NCBI GenBank assembly: GCA_021396245.1
Contig: WNYE01000013.1
Span: 431,259 to 495,258, forward strand
Origin: Sporothrix humicola
Taxonomy: Eukaryota; Ascomycota; Sordariomycetes; Ophiostomatales; Ophiostomataceae
Direction: 5' to 3'
DNA length: 64,000 nt
Numbering within the stretch: the stretch's first letter is position 1; every line of letters begins with the position of its first letter. Shown piece by piece: positions 41,952 through 52,776 of this stretch. The notes beneath the pieces are model-generated. The model was given only the letters and a program-made list of their open reading frames with translations. It had not been told where the DNA came from and did not search any database. The position numbers were made by a program, and so were the translations under genes.

Positions 41952-44462
41952 ATGGCCACATCAGAGCCAATTGACCCTGACGACTGCTCGTCGGATGCCT
42001 ACTTTACGGGCGGGATCGAACACCCGCTTGATATTTCACAGTTGAACGATGACACCAAGAACAAACTCGAACTTGTCATTGGACATGTCCGCTGCCTCTT
42101 GTGTCGATTCCGTTTCCAGGACGGAGATACCTATGTGACGGGTGAGTGACTACGCCTCTACGACTTTCAGATTTACCCATGTACTAAGCCCACCGCAGAC
42201 AAAGTGAATCCCTCGCAGCATTTCCGGACAGAGCGGTCTGGCCAGTTCAGATTTGTCAGCCTGGCAGCCCCCATCATCGAGCGCGTCGATGACATCCGCT
42301 GTGATATTCCAGCACTTAAGAACGTACCAGACGTCCCATGTACGCCCAGGGGCGTTGCCTACCACTCGTCGTGTCTGGCAGCTGCTGAGAGTCTTTTTAT
42401 GTCAACTCCAGACTTCCAGCTAAGACTCGGTATCGACTGGGAAAAGAAGAAGGTTGGCTGGCGGCGGCTACAGGACACTCTCGGGTATTTTGTGCCGCCA
42501 ACATTGACCGAGGAGCGCCGTCGGTACGAGAGGACGCGGCAGTTGTTGATCAACCATCTTCCTTTTCTTTTTCCTGGAGTCAAAACGCGCCTCCCCTCTG
42601 AGATATGGTGTCTAATTGTGGATGGCGGTGTCCAAAAACACCAAAATCGGTACAGTGGCGCTCGTTCAACGCCAAGCAACGACCTCATCCAACGCTGTGT
42701 GATCGATTCGAATCGTTCGCTGTGGGAGAAGAGGCAGTCGCAACACGGGAACGTGGACTTGGCCAAGGGCATCTGGGCCCACTACATGTTTATTGACGGC
42801 GTCCGCTATGTCGAGCGTTTGTCGAATGGGCCAGACATTGAACCAGGTCAGTCGGAACCGAATCCAAGGACGTGCTTCCAGATTCTACAACCAGGTTGTG
42901 TCCAGAAAGAGATGGCTGTCTATGTTTTGGAAGACCACCTCGGCGTCCGACAGATTATTTTCAAAAAACTAGACCATGACATTTCTGACCTCCCTCTTGG
43001 CAACATCCGCGAGCCGTGGTGGCGCAGTTTCGTCATATCACGAGAGAGCCAGACACTGCGCGTGGTGTCCGACGGTCTCAAGATCCGATATGTGCAAGTT
43101 GTGTCCACGGGGGAGGCTGATTCAAACACTTCCAGTCAGCTTCGCCTCTTGTGGCGTGTCCCAATGTTGCCGTCTTCGTCTACTTTGTCTCCATCTTCAT
43201 CTTCTGCTCCCTTCCGTTTGATCGACCTCAAGGGCAGAAAACAACAGGTCACCCCTGAGAAGATATGGCGGCGTGGCGCGTGGCATCTGCAGCCAATGGT
43301 GTGCAACGCGCCCGGAACGACGGGATACTCGGCGTATTGGTATGACGGGCGTATCGTTGCCTTGTTTGCACACAACCGCAATGACACGGCCGATTCGGTG
43401 TCCAGTCTGTACCGGGACGCCACGGGTCGTTGCAGTGCCGGGCTCTGGTCGCATTTCGCCGTGGCTAACGACGAGACATTGACAGATTTGCACATTGTGT
43501 ACCCAGATCCGTCGAGCTACGGAAACAACAACCGCCGGGATCCGTATATCATTGCATTTCAGACGAGCCGATGCCGTACATGGGTCATCCGGGCAGCCGA
43601 CAACGTTCCGGGCAGTCTCAAGCATCGGACAAGAGCACCTTCCGCTGGTCCAGTACATCGAGAAAAGCTTGCCGACGTTCACTGCAGCCTGGTCGAGGGC
43701 ACAACCATCCACTTCAGCGCCGCTCCTCTGGGTGTCGGGAATGACCTTTTGGCAGTGACAAAGACAGGTCCGGCACAAGGCCAGCCAGAAACGCTTCTTC
43801 CTCTTCCGTCAGTATCCGCCTGGGGCGTTCCATCGACGCTGCCTCATTCCGGCGCCGAATATTCTATGGAAATGTTTCCGGGCTCGGGCTCGGGCTCAGA
43901 CTCGCAGAAACAAGTCATCATGTTCCATGGTCCGTACATGGTGTCGACGGCCAGTCTGGATGGTGTCTTCTCGGTCACGCCGTCGTACAAGTGGGACAGC
44001 CGTGACCAGTGTGTTGTCTTGGGTGGGCTGCTGTTAAAGTATGCCGATAAAGCGCCAACAGCACTAGGCGAATTTAGGCTGGACCATGTTGGCACTGCAA
44101 TCGACGTAACCGCTGCTGATGACCTCTATATTGGCTACTCGCCTCGGACGACATCACCAGAACCCAACATTGGCCTGCTTACCATGTTCGATTCTCAACC
44201 GGCGAGCCTAGTGGAGGTCACAGCGAGCGCAGCCGACATGCATCTCGAAAGGTACAGCAAGCTAAACTGGATGCGTCTCCCTTTAAAAGGCATGGTCGAT
44301 TTCTGGTCCTCGCAAGATCACGGCTACATCCACAGCCCGACGATCGAGCCCATCGAATCAGAACCATCAATTCCAGCCAAACCATCTGTGGTATACGACA
44401 CATACGTCGGAGGAACCTCCTCCTTGGGGCTGGACTGGACACAAATGTTGGACACCATGTGA
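41952..44462 (+). CDS. Uncharacterised CxxC/HxxC F-box-like family protein, copy C
   Basis: 817 residues from exons 41952-42141 and 42199-44462 (57-base intron, GTGAGT to CGCAG, at the same relative place as in copy A). An acidic N-terminus precedes Cys48-x2-Cys51 (RCLLCRFRFQDGD) and His119-x2-Cys122 (YHSSC). The F-box-like helix is HLPFLFPGVKTRLPSEIWCLIVDGG. Core motifs: GIWAHYMFIDGVRYVERL, VLEDHLGVRQIIF, NAPGTTGYSAYWYDG, the C-terminal STASLDGVFSVTPSYK, ALGEFRLDHVG and RLPLKGMVDFW. It appears intact. Function unknown; the F-box-like segment suggests, but does not show, a role in ubiquitin ligases. It converges on the aminotransferase, 56 bases away. Confidence 0.82.
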
Positions 44463-44518
44463 ATATGAACAATACACTTTATTAGTCTCTATTTTAATAA
44501 TATCCTTTCCCTCCTCGC

Positions 44519-45961
44519 TCATGCAGACAGCTCCGCCTTGTAGGTGGCCAAGAACTCCTCGACGGCCGCCACAAACAGCCCCACGTCCTTGTCCTCGATC
44601 ACCAGGTTCAGCGGCGTGTACCCGCGGCTCGCCATGTAGATGCCCTTTTCCAGCATAAAGTGGTAGTAAATGTTGTGCCAGTGACCAGAGTCGGCGCCCG
44701 AGAAGCGCAGGTTCAGCATGCTGCCGCGGCTGGCCAGAAAAACTTTGGGGAGGACCACCGGGGCACTGTCGGCGCCCGTGTACAGCTTGGTCTCGCCCTC
44801 GAAGCTGTCGATCTCAATGACGTCTGTAAGAAAAGCCTTTTGGTCCTCGGGGTAGAGGCCCGAGGCAAACAGGGCCTTGGTGATGCCGGCCTTGAGGCGG
44901 TCGCCACGGGCGTTGAGTGCCGCCACGGCTTCGGCATCGTAAATCTCGAGCGCGGCCAGGCCGGCGTTCATCGTAAAGACATTGTTGTTGTACGTGCCGG
45001 GGTGCATCAGACGCTTGGCCGCGCCCAGGGCCGGATCAAACAGGGCCATCACATCACGGCGACCGCCGAATCCGCCAAATGTCATGCCACCGCCGATCCA
45101 CTTGCCAAACGTCATGAGGTCGGCGCGGACCGTGTTTTCCGTTGCTGCGGCCAGCGCGCCAGACGGGCCCAGCCGCGACGCCATGACCTCGTCGATGATC
45201 AGAAGAGCGCCCAGCTTGTCGGCCGTCTCCCGCAAATACTTCAAGAATCCAGGCGCCGCAGGACGGCAGCCGCCCGAACCCTGGACAGGCTCGATCATGA
45301 TCGCGGCCAGACTGTCGGCCGGCAGCGCATCAATGATCGCCTTTGTCTCCGCCAGGTTGTTGTACGGCGCCGCCACAAAGTTGTGCGGCAGGTTCATGTT
45401 GCGCACCGGCGCCTCGCCCTGGGATCCGTTGTGCGTCCACCGGCACAGGTCCATCGGGAACACGAATGTGCCGCCGTGGTAGCCGCTGCTGAAAATCAGG
45501 ATTGTCTTGCGGCCCGTGTGCGCAATCGCCGCGCCAATCGCAAACGTGTTGGCCTCTGTGCCCGAGTTGGTGAACCGCACGAGCTCGACGCCGCCGGCCG
45601 CAAAACGGGACGTGACCGCCGCCGCCAGCTTCTTCTCGACGACCGACTCGCCGCCGTAGTTCCAGCCCGACGCCAACGCCGTCTGTACGGCCTCGGCGAT
45701 CTTGGGGTGCGAGTGCCCGAACAGACCCGCGCTGAACTCGCCCAGGAAATCAATGTACGTCTTGCCGTCCACCGACGTCAGTGTGTTGCCCTTGCCTGAC
45801 TGGATCGCCACCGGGTACGGCTCGGCGTACAGGACCGTGCGCGTGTTGCCGCCGGGCATGTGCGCTGCCGCCTCCGTGTGCAGCCGGCGCGATTCGGGGT
45901 TGTGCGCCTCAAACGTGGCGTGCGCCGCCGCGACGGCCGCTGCGACTGGCGACGAAGACAT
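44519..45961 (-). CDS. Class III PLP-dependent aminotransferase
   Basis: 480 residues from the Met at 45961 (MSSSPVAAAV); upstream codons of the same frame are leader-like. Fold-type I features: HMPGGNTRTVLYAEP, FTNSGTEAN (phosphate and PLP contacts), SSGYHGGT, EPVQGSGGC, Asp257 in IIDEVM, and Schiff-base Lys287 in MTFGKWIGGG. The N-terminal third resembles glutamate-1-semialdehyde aminomutases and bacterial beta-amino-acid transaminases. A beta-amino-acid or omega-amine substrate is therefore likely, but unproven. It lies between family copies C and D. Cytosolic (no targeting signal seen). Confidence 0.87.
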   Translation of the reverse strand: MSSSPVAAAVAAAHATFEAHNPESRRLHTEAAAHMPGGNTRTVLYAEPYPVAIQSGKGNTLTSVDGKTYIDFLGEFSAGLFGHSHPKIAEAVQTALASGWNYGGESVVEKKLAAAVTSRFAAGGVELVRFTNSGTEANTFAIGAAIAHTGRKTILIFSSGYHGGTFVFPMDLCRWTHNGSQGEAPVRNMNLPHNFVAAPYNNLAETKAIIDALPADSLAAIMIEPVQGSGGCRPAAPGFLKYLRETADKLGALLIIDEVMASRLGPSGALAAATENTVRADLMTFGKWIGGGMTFGGFGGRRDVMALFDPALGAAKRLMHPGTYNNNVFTMNAGLAALEIYDAEAVAALNARGDRLKAGITKALFASGLYPEDQKAFLTDVIEIDSFEGETKLYTGADSAPVVLPKVFLASRGSMLNLRFSGADSGHWHNIYYHFMLEKGIYMASRGYTPLNLVIEDKDVGLFVAAVEEFLATYKAELSA

Positions 45962-46527
45962 GGTCGGGTGGGGTAGACGAGTGAGGAAGAATTGGATGTG
46001 GTCGTGTAGCAATTCGATGATGCAAAACAATGGTCCTGGAGATTATTCGCTGCCCTCCTTCAACATGCGAGATGATGTCTTTTCTTTTTCATTTTTTTGT
46101 GCCCTTTTCGGATCGTCACATTTCAACGGAGCCATGCCGATGTCCTCCAGCGGAGCTTTCTGGTATCAATGCCGCCGTCGCATTTGCGATTGATGGTTGA
46201 TTGGTGGCTGTTCCCGACGCTAGGCGTATCGGCGTGTTTTCTGGGTTGGTGTGGAACTGAACGGCGCCGACTGTTCTTGTTATCGGCTTTGAAGCATCGG
46301 CTCTGCGCCATCGGCTTTGGCAGCCAACCAAGGCGATTGAATTTGACTACACAATAAGTACACTCCAGGTGCAGATGTCAGTAAGTCGTGTTCCAATTGC
46401 GGAATGGATCAAATCTCCTGCAGTGACAATCCATGCAAATACTTACCAACGTTGACTACTGACTACGATAGCCCGGTCTTTTGGCATTGATAATTCATTC
46501 TTGCTAAGTGCTGTTCAGTATCATTAA
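45962..46527. other. Intergenic; aminotransferase promoter
   Basis: 566 bases with no gene. A repeated CATCGGCTTTG-like segment near 46278-46320 is the only structure seen. The right end is the 3' flank of copy D. Confidence 0.45.
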
Positions 46528-48932
46528 TTACACAGCGTACCAATCTCTTTGCACTTGCTCCTCGGAGACCGGCTGGTTAATACTATTCCTCAGGGCAATC
46601 TGCCTCTCCTCGGGTGACAGGCTTCGCAGGTCGTGGTGAAACCATCCAGAGACTGTTTTCTTGTTCTGAAGAATGATGTAAAATACCCAGTAGTTATACA
46701 AAGCGCTGATTGTCCCCTTGAGTGGCACACGACTCCATGTCAATGTCTTGGTCATTTCGTATGGCGGTTGAACGGCATGCACCAGCCGGTACCCTAATGG
46801 ACAACGAGGATCTTTGTTGTAGCCAAGATACAATGCGTTGCAGGACGAAATGTCGATGGTTAATGGGCTCCCTCTGCTCAATCGGAACTCGCCCAACACA
46901 GACGGTGCACATTGTTTCTCGGCTTTGTAGCGGAACAGCATGCCGCTTATTCGTGTCTTGTAGCCTTCCGTGGCCCATGGCATGAACGAAAGCGTCACCG
47001 ATGCCACCCCGTCGAGATCGACAATCGAGGACAGACAGTTGCCATAGGTCTTCAGTTGAGGTGGGAGCCTTTGTAGGCGTGTATGCTTGAGGAAGCTTGG
47101 TGAAGTTCCTAGGCCTTCGTGGCCTGATTGCTCTCCCGCATCCCACAATGTTTGCCCGGAACGGAGACATTTGAAATCGGAGGGCTCCACCATACAAATC
47201 TGTTCACGATATCCGTCCGACCAAACTTGGTAGTGAAATCTCGTGGGGCCATCAAATCTGTCAACCATGAAGAGGTTCTCGCATCTTCCAACAAACGTGT
47301 ACCGGTTGCAATAAAAACCTGTCAAGGTGGCATTTGCGAGAATCATGTCTCGGTCATGGGTTGTATGAAACTGTAGTCCGGGGCCCTTTCTGATGCTGCT
47401 GTGTCGTTTGTAGACACGGCATATCTCCTCGCCGTCCAGAAGACAAAAATACACCCATACGCCTTTGGAATGTCGCATGGCGCGGTTGGCGTAAAAGGAC
47501 ACATCCTCCCCATCCTCTTTGTGTCCCCATTCGCCATTGTGTGCGCGGATGGCAATCAGTTGGTTTCTGCTCCATAGGGCCGAGTATGCCTTGGTTCCAG
47601 GCTTGTTGAGAATGATTGAGTCCATATAAATAGACGTTGCCCGACGGCAGTAAGCACCATTGACCGCCGGTCCCATCTCTGGTTCAGGCACTCTCGTCAA
47701 ATCGGTGGGAAGGACACGCCATGCGATAGAGCTATAGGGGTCGGAAACCTCGGATCCAACAATATTGTTTCGATCAGCCATGACTATTAATCGTCGTAAT
47801 TTCTGCCCGTCAGTATTCGTAAATATACAGGCGCCGGGGGGGATAACAATGTAGCGCCACCAAGCGTTAAAGGCCGTGGCGTCTGGAAAGTCTCGACGCC
47901 ACATATCGAACTTTGAGTCGACAAATATAATTTGGCGAATTCCAAGGTAGTCCTCAAGAACGACCATGGCCGGCATGAAGTCGGCGAGGAAAGCGGCAGC
48001 AGAATGTATTGGGATTTTAGATATGCGTCCGGGCTTGAGAAGCCGTAGGCAATCCCATCCGTCTTGATGTGGAGTGGCCGGTGGCGCGTGGTCCAGTTTC
48101 TCAATATATCTCACACCGTCTACAAAGACATAGTGTGCCCAAATACCGAGAGCCAGATCTACTTGTGAGTAATCGTTCTTTAACGTATTCTCTCTCGATG
48201 GTTCCAGACATGCGGATACGTATTGTAGAGTCCCGGGTCGTTTGGTGATCATGTCGCGAAGCTCGATCGGCAGTCGTGGGACCGGATTCGTTTCCGATCC
48301 TGGGAACAAAAGGTGCAGGTTTCTCACAAGGTTGTTCTTTACTCGGAGACTGTGTCGTTGTCGTGGAATGTTGGGAAAGTTCTCAAGGGATAGGGAAACG
48401 CTCAGTTGCCTCTCGATTTGGAAGCGTATAGATCCGCGAGGCGGTTTCCACTTGTTCCATGAATCGACGCAAACATCGTGGCATACCGCTGGCCACTCTA
48501 GAGTTGCGTTCTAACCAATGTCATGATGGCCAACCTCGAGAATGTAGCAATTTATCGTGGGCTTGACACGAAGCACGTCCAATCGTCCGTACTTAGTGGA
48601 CTTCTTGACTAGTCGTGTTTTCGCTTTCCTGGTCTCCCAAACTTTATTTGGAGTTAGTCCCATTACTTTGACCGCTGGGTAATGGTGAGTCGCGTTTGTT
48701 TGGATTGTAACTCACAGACGACAACTTTATCGCCGTCCTCGAACGGCGCGCGGCATAGTGGGCAGTGCGGTGGTGCTCGTTTGTGTTTATATGGCCCGAC
48801 AACAAATTGAATTCTGTCGAAATGTAGAGAAAGAGTATGGTAATCTGGATCGAAGTCGCTGTCGTCGACTGGCATTGTAAAATCGGGATTGACGTCGACG
48901 TCGCTGTCGCTGTCGCTGTCGCCGTCTGCCAT
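46528..48932 (-). CDS. CxxC/HxxC F-box-like family gene, copy D, with one in-frame stop
   Basis: Exon 1 is 48932-48716: an Asp/Ser-rich start, then Cys57-x2-Cys60 (CPLCRAPFEDGD). With a 41-base intron (48715-48675) exon 2 runs from 48674 to 46528 in one frame except for a TAG at 48513-48511, just before CHDVC, the HxxC motif. The spacer before it is similar in length and character to copies B and C, so it looks ancestral. Two rescues exist: a weak 57-base GTCAAG-TTAG intron, or a longer intron from 48715 to 48489 that keeps frame and gives 725 residues. Core motifs downstream are intact: LPIELRDMI, GIWAHYVFVDGVRYIEKL, DYLGIRQIIF, VDLDGVASVTLSF, VLGEFRLSRG and RVPLKGTISAL. Functional gene or recent pseudogene is undecided. 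Confidence 0.65.
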
Positions 48933-49966
48933 TGTAACATATGCTGGTGGTCGTTGCTAGAAAATATGCTGGTCGGTGTTTGGTAGAAAGGAAGTCAAAG
49001 TTTACGGGGGCCAAGCTCGACGACGAGATGTCAAGTGGTCAATGCATCCGTTGGCTTCCATGAAGGAAGGAGCAGGTCGGCGTTGTTGTTGTTTGTCGTG
49101 GAGTTGGCCAATCAGATCGACCGATGACAACAATCGTTCCATGGTATGGCCATATACAGTGAGTCTAGTCAGAGTGACACGCAAAGTCGCTATGTTCACT
49201 TCCGTCATGTGTCGTTCTTGCTACTCTTTGTTCTTGTCCTATTTCTTATTCTGTGCACATCGCACTGGCAAGAGCAACCCAAGTCGCCTGCAAAATAAAG
49301 GAAAGTGCGATGCGCTCAAACTTAAAAGGCAGGTGCTAACACCAATAGCTCTTTCCTTCACGATATGAGCAAAACCTGACCAGTATAAGCCATGGGAGCA
49401 AATAGTAAATAAAATATGCATCCAACCCTCGAAGTGAAATGAAAGACGTGATTTACATGTGTGATCAGTTTCCTTTGGCGAAAAATAAGTTGATGGGGTT
49501 GTGAGTACTGAACGCCTAGATAGTATTTAGAGTACATACAAATTCATCGGGACAATTTATTTTTTTTTTTTTTAAAAAAAAAAATTTTGTCAAGGAAAAT
49601 ATGAATAAAAAAGGCATAAAACAAGTGATTGAAAAAAAAAAAAAGAAAAAAAAACATCATAAGGACTTCAGAAATATGAAGCAGAAAAAATACGGTGATA
49701 TCACAGGCGGGAAACCTTGGGAGAAAGTAAAGAGATGCAAGCAAGTCCTAAGAGAAAACCAAGACGTGCACGGAATAGCATATCTTTGAATACTTTACCG
49801 CAGAAAGATACATAACACAGCAAATTTATCGACTTTTAAAACGAGACGTCATTTATTCACTGTCATCAACCATGATCACTACAATGTTATCTAACACCCA
49901 AAACCTCACCCAACCTGCAGACCAAAACGATACAATCAAACCACTCCAACCCAGCTCTTACACATC
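48933..49966. other. Intergenic; AT-rich with A/T palindrome
   Basis: About 1 kb between the 5' end of copy D and the 3' end of the permease. A T-run/A-run palindrome at about 49558-49587 and A-rich tracts to 49660 dominate. A Lys-rich frame at 49601-49789 is composition-driven. Confidence 0.5.
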
Positions 49967-51631
49967 CTAAAAGGTGACGTAGGACAGCATGCGGATGTAC
50001 CAGGGCTTGGCGTAGTACTTGTCAAGCATCTCGAGCTCGGTCTCGGACAGAAAGCGGCGGCCGCTCTGGAGGTCGGCGGTGGCCGGGTCCTGGACCTTTG
50101 TGCGGAAGTAGAGCTTGTAGCCGAGGAAGGCGACGACGAAGAGGGGGAAGCACAGCATGTTCTGGAAGAAGATGGTGGCGGAGGGGGCGTCGCCGATGGG
50201 GCTGGCAGACACGTAGAACGTCGAGGCAAAGACGAACAGGGTCGCGGTGAACAAGAAGATGGGAGCGGCGGGCCACCAGCGTAGCTTGAAGGCGTGTTTG
50301 AGGGCGAGAGCGGGGTCGCCCTGTGCCTTGAGGGCGGCGTGCATGCGCCAGTTGGTGAGGGGGATGGTCATCCAGGCGAAGAAGGTGGTGGTGGCCGAGA
50401 CCGAGGAGAACCAGGCAAAGGCGGTGGCGCCGCCCGTGGACAGGTTGATGTACGTGAGAACGATGCTGATGATGGCGCAGCAGGCGGTCGAGTAGATGGG
50501 GCGGCCAAGCTTGTCGACCTTGCCGAAGATGGCGGGGAACATGCCCATGCGGGCCATGCTGGTCTGGATGCGCGAGGCCGTGAAGATGGACTCGGAGCCG
50601 ATGCCGGCGAGGCCGATGAGGAGGACGGCGTTGATAATGTCGGGGAGGACCTTGATGCCGACCTTGTCCATGACAATGACAAAGGGCGACGAGGCGATCT
50701 TGCTGGACTTGTCGAGCAGCTGGGGGTCGGTGTAGGGGACGAGAACGGTGATGTAGACGCAGGCCGACATGTAGATGAGGACAATGCGGATAAACAGGTT
50801 CTTGGCGGCACGGGGCAGCTCCCAGCGGGGGAAGACGGACTCGCCGACGGAGACACCAATAATTTCCTGACCGCCGGTGGCCCACGAGGCCAGAAGGAAG
50901 ACAGAGGCAATGCCCTTGAATCCGTTGGGGAAGGCGGACAGCGACGTGTAGTTGTAGCCGCGGTCAATGGCATCGCCACCGAAACCGGCACAGACCACTA
51001 ACATGGTGAAGAGAACGACAAACGTGAAGACGACCTTCATGACGCCGGTGCCAAACTCGAACTCGGCAAAGACGCGGTTGGGCAGCAGGTGTTGGCCGAC
51101 GACAAGGATGAGGTAAATAGTGTACCAGACGGCTGTCGGCACCGACGTGGTCCAGTAGGAAATGACAATGGGCACGACGGCGCCTTCCGCGGCAACGACC
51201 GTCAGGGCACCGAACCATTCACAGAAACCGAGCGAAAAACCAAGGGCCGGGTCGACAAAGCGGCTGGCGTGGTCGATGAACGAGCCACTGGTCGGGTACA
51301 GGCTCTGGGCCTCGGACAGAATGTTCAGCATGACCATGGCCATGCAGCAGATGAGGCCGTAGCCGATGAGCATGCCGGGCGCCGAGCCGTTGCGCAGGGC
51401 TTCACCGCTGGACACATAGACGCCCGAGCCGATGTTGGCGCCGAGGGCAATCATCTGGATGTGGCGGGTGCGGAAAGTGCGGCGCAGCTTGCCCTTGTCC
51501 GCGCCGGAGTGGGCAGCGGTGGTGGTGGCATACTCGTCGCCCTGTTCCTGGGGCTCGATGGTCTTGAGCATTTCGCCGTTCTGCTCGCCGGAGTAGCGGC
51601 CGCTGGCGACGGTGATCTCCTCGTCTTTCAT
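49967..51631 (-). CDS. Amino-acid permease (APC superfamily, YAT-like)
   Basis: 554 residues, one exon, from the ATG at 51631. About 12 membrane segments. The first carries HIQMIALGANIGSGVYVSSGEAL, the unwound helix that binds the substrate's carboxyl and amino groups in this superfamily. Further YAT features are SLGFCEWFGALTVVAAE, ASWATGGQEIIGVSVGES and ASRIQTSMARMGMFP. Plasma-membrane H+ symport of amino acids is expected; specificity cannot be read. A TATATAT at 51738-51744 is a likely TATA box. It is divergent from the Zn2Cys6 gene at 52777. Confidence 0.88.
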   Translation of the reverse strand: MKDEEITVASGRYSGEQNGEMLKTIEPQEQGDEYATTTAAHSGADKGKLRRTFRTRHIQMIALGANIGSGVYVSSGEALRNGSAPGMLIGYGLICCMAMVMLNILSEAQSLYPTSGSFIDHASRFVDPALGFSLGFCEWFGALTVVAAEGAVVPIVISYWTTSVPTAVWYTIYLILVVGQHLLPNRVFAEFEFGTGVMKVVFTFVVLFTMLVVCAGFGGDAIDRGYNYTSLSAFPNGFKGIASVFLLASWATGGQEIIGVSVGESVFPRWELPRAAKNLFIRIVLIYMSACVYITVLVPYTDPQLLDKSSKIASSPFVIVMDKVGIKVLPDIINAVLLIGLAGIGSESIFTASRIQTSMARMGMFPAIFGKVDKLGRPIYSTACCAIISIVLTYINLSTGGATAFAWFSSVSATTTFFAWMTIPLTNWRMHAALKAQGDPALALKHAFKLRWWPAAPIFLFTATLFVFASTFYVSASPIGDAPSATIFFQNMLCFPLFVVAFLGYKLYFRTKVQDPATADLQSGRRFLSETELEMLDKYYAKPWYIRMLSYVTF

Positions 51632-52776
51632 TGTGGGTGCGAGGGTGCGTGGCAAAAAGATAAAATTAAAGAAAGGAAAGGAGTGGATGGTGAAGAAGGA
51701 GAGGTGAGTTGACCGACGATCTCGGTCAGGGCAGTCCTATATATGCATCAGACATGGATCCTGTTGTGAGAAGGGTGTCTTGGTATCTGCAAGTCAAGGA
51801 AAGATACATGCAGGCCAAACAAACTACCCCGGCTGCCGGTATCTCTTGTCGCCGGCGCGTGAAGCGAGTCAGATGAAAGGATGGAGGAAGAAAAGAAAAC
51901 ATGTTCTTGACAGTAAATCCTGGGGATAGCCCCAAACGACAAAAGGCACGCGGCCATCCTGGCGGTATCTGCACTCCGCGTCTGCCAAGGATAAGGAATA
52001 TTGCTAGTGTCTCCCAAAACTCGTGGTATCGACATGGGAATTCGATGGACAAAGACGGTGATTTCAGTCCAAGAGGAGTCAAGCATCTTATCTCGGCCAC
52101 AAGAGCGAATCAAACGCCAGCAATTGACTTCAACCCGCTAATCTTTCCGTTTTGACCCCTGGCCGTCCCTGGAAAAGCCCTAAATTTTAGTACACGTCAG
52201 TGGCCAACGCCGCCGTCTTCGCCCCAACTTTGCTTGGGTCTGGCGCTAATGACAGCACTAAGTCTTGCCGGGGGCAGACCGAGATAGAGGAAGGCACAGA
52301 GACGCAAAGATAATGAGGGGAAACATGATTGACTGTTTGTTTAGTACTCTGTTAGTCTGCACAATCCTGCGATACGGATACTCGATATGGTCCAGCGAGA
52401 TACCGGGGGCGTTTTAGCCTTGGAGTCGACCCGTGGATGCAGAAGCCAGGATAAGGAATGCCGAGGATGATACTGGGTAGTTGCAGAATTAGAGATAGAC
52501 GAAAACAAGAAAAAGAACGGCTTTCTGTAATATTAATACTGGCACTGACCAGTGCCCTCGGAGCTTGACGACCTGTCGGTCGTTGACCCTTGATTTCTGT
52601 GACAAAAGACTGACCGCTGTCTGAACTGACGATCTCATCCTCTCGCCGAACATACGACTGTCGCGTGTCGTTCCTCTCCGCCCTCCACATTCCCTCCGCA
52701 TATCCACCGATCCTGACAGCTCCAGAAGGAAAAAGACCCCATTCATCGACAGACACAGCCGAAACGAGCACCGAAA
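51632..52776. other. Divergent promoter, permease / regulator
   Basis: About 1.1 kb between two 5' ends. A TATA box for the permease lies at 51738-51744. No frame with motifs; nothing else recognised. Confidence 0.45.

Noticed and set aside
49601..49789. Lys-rich small frame
   Set aside because: Entirely explained by an A-rich tract.
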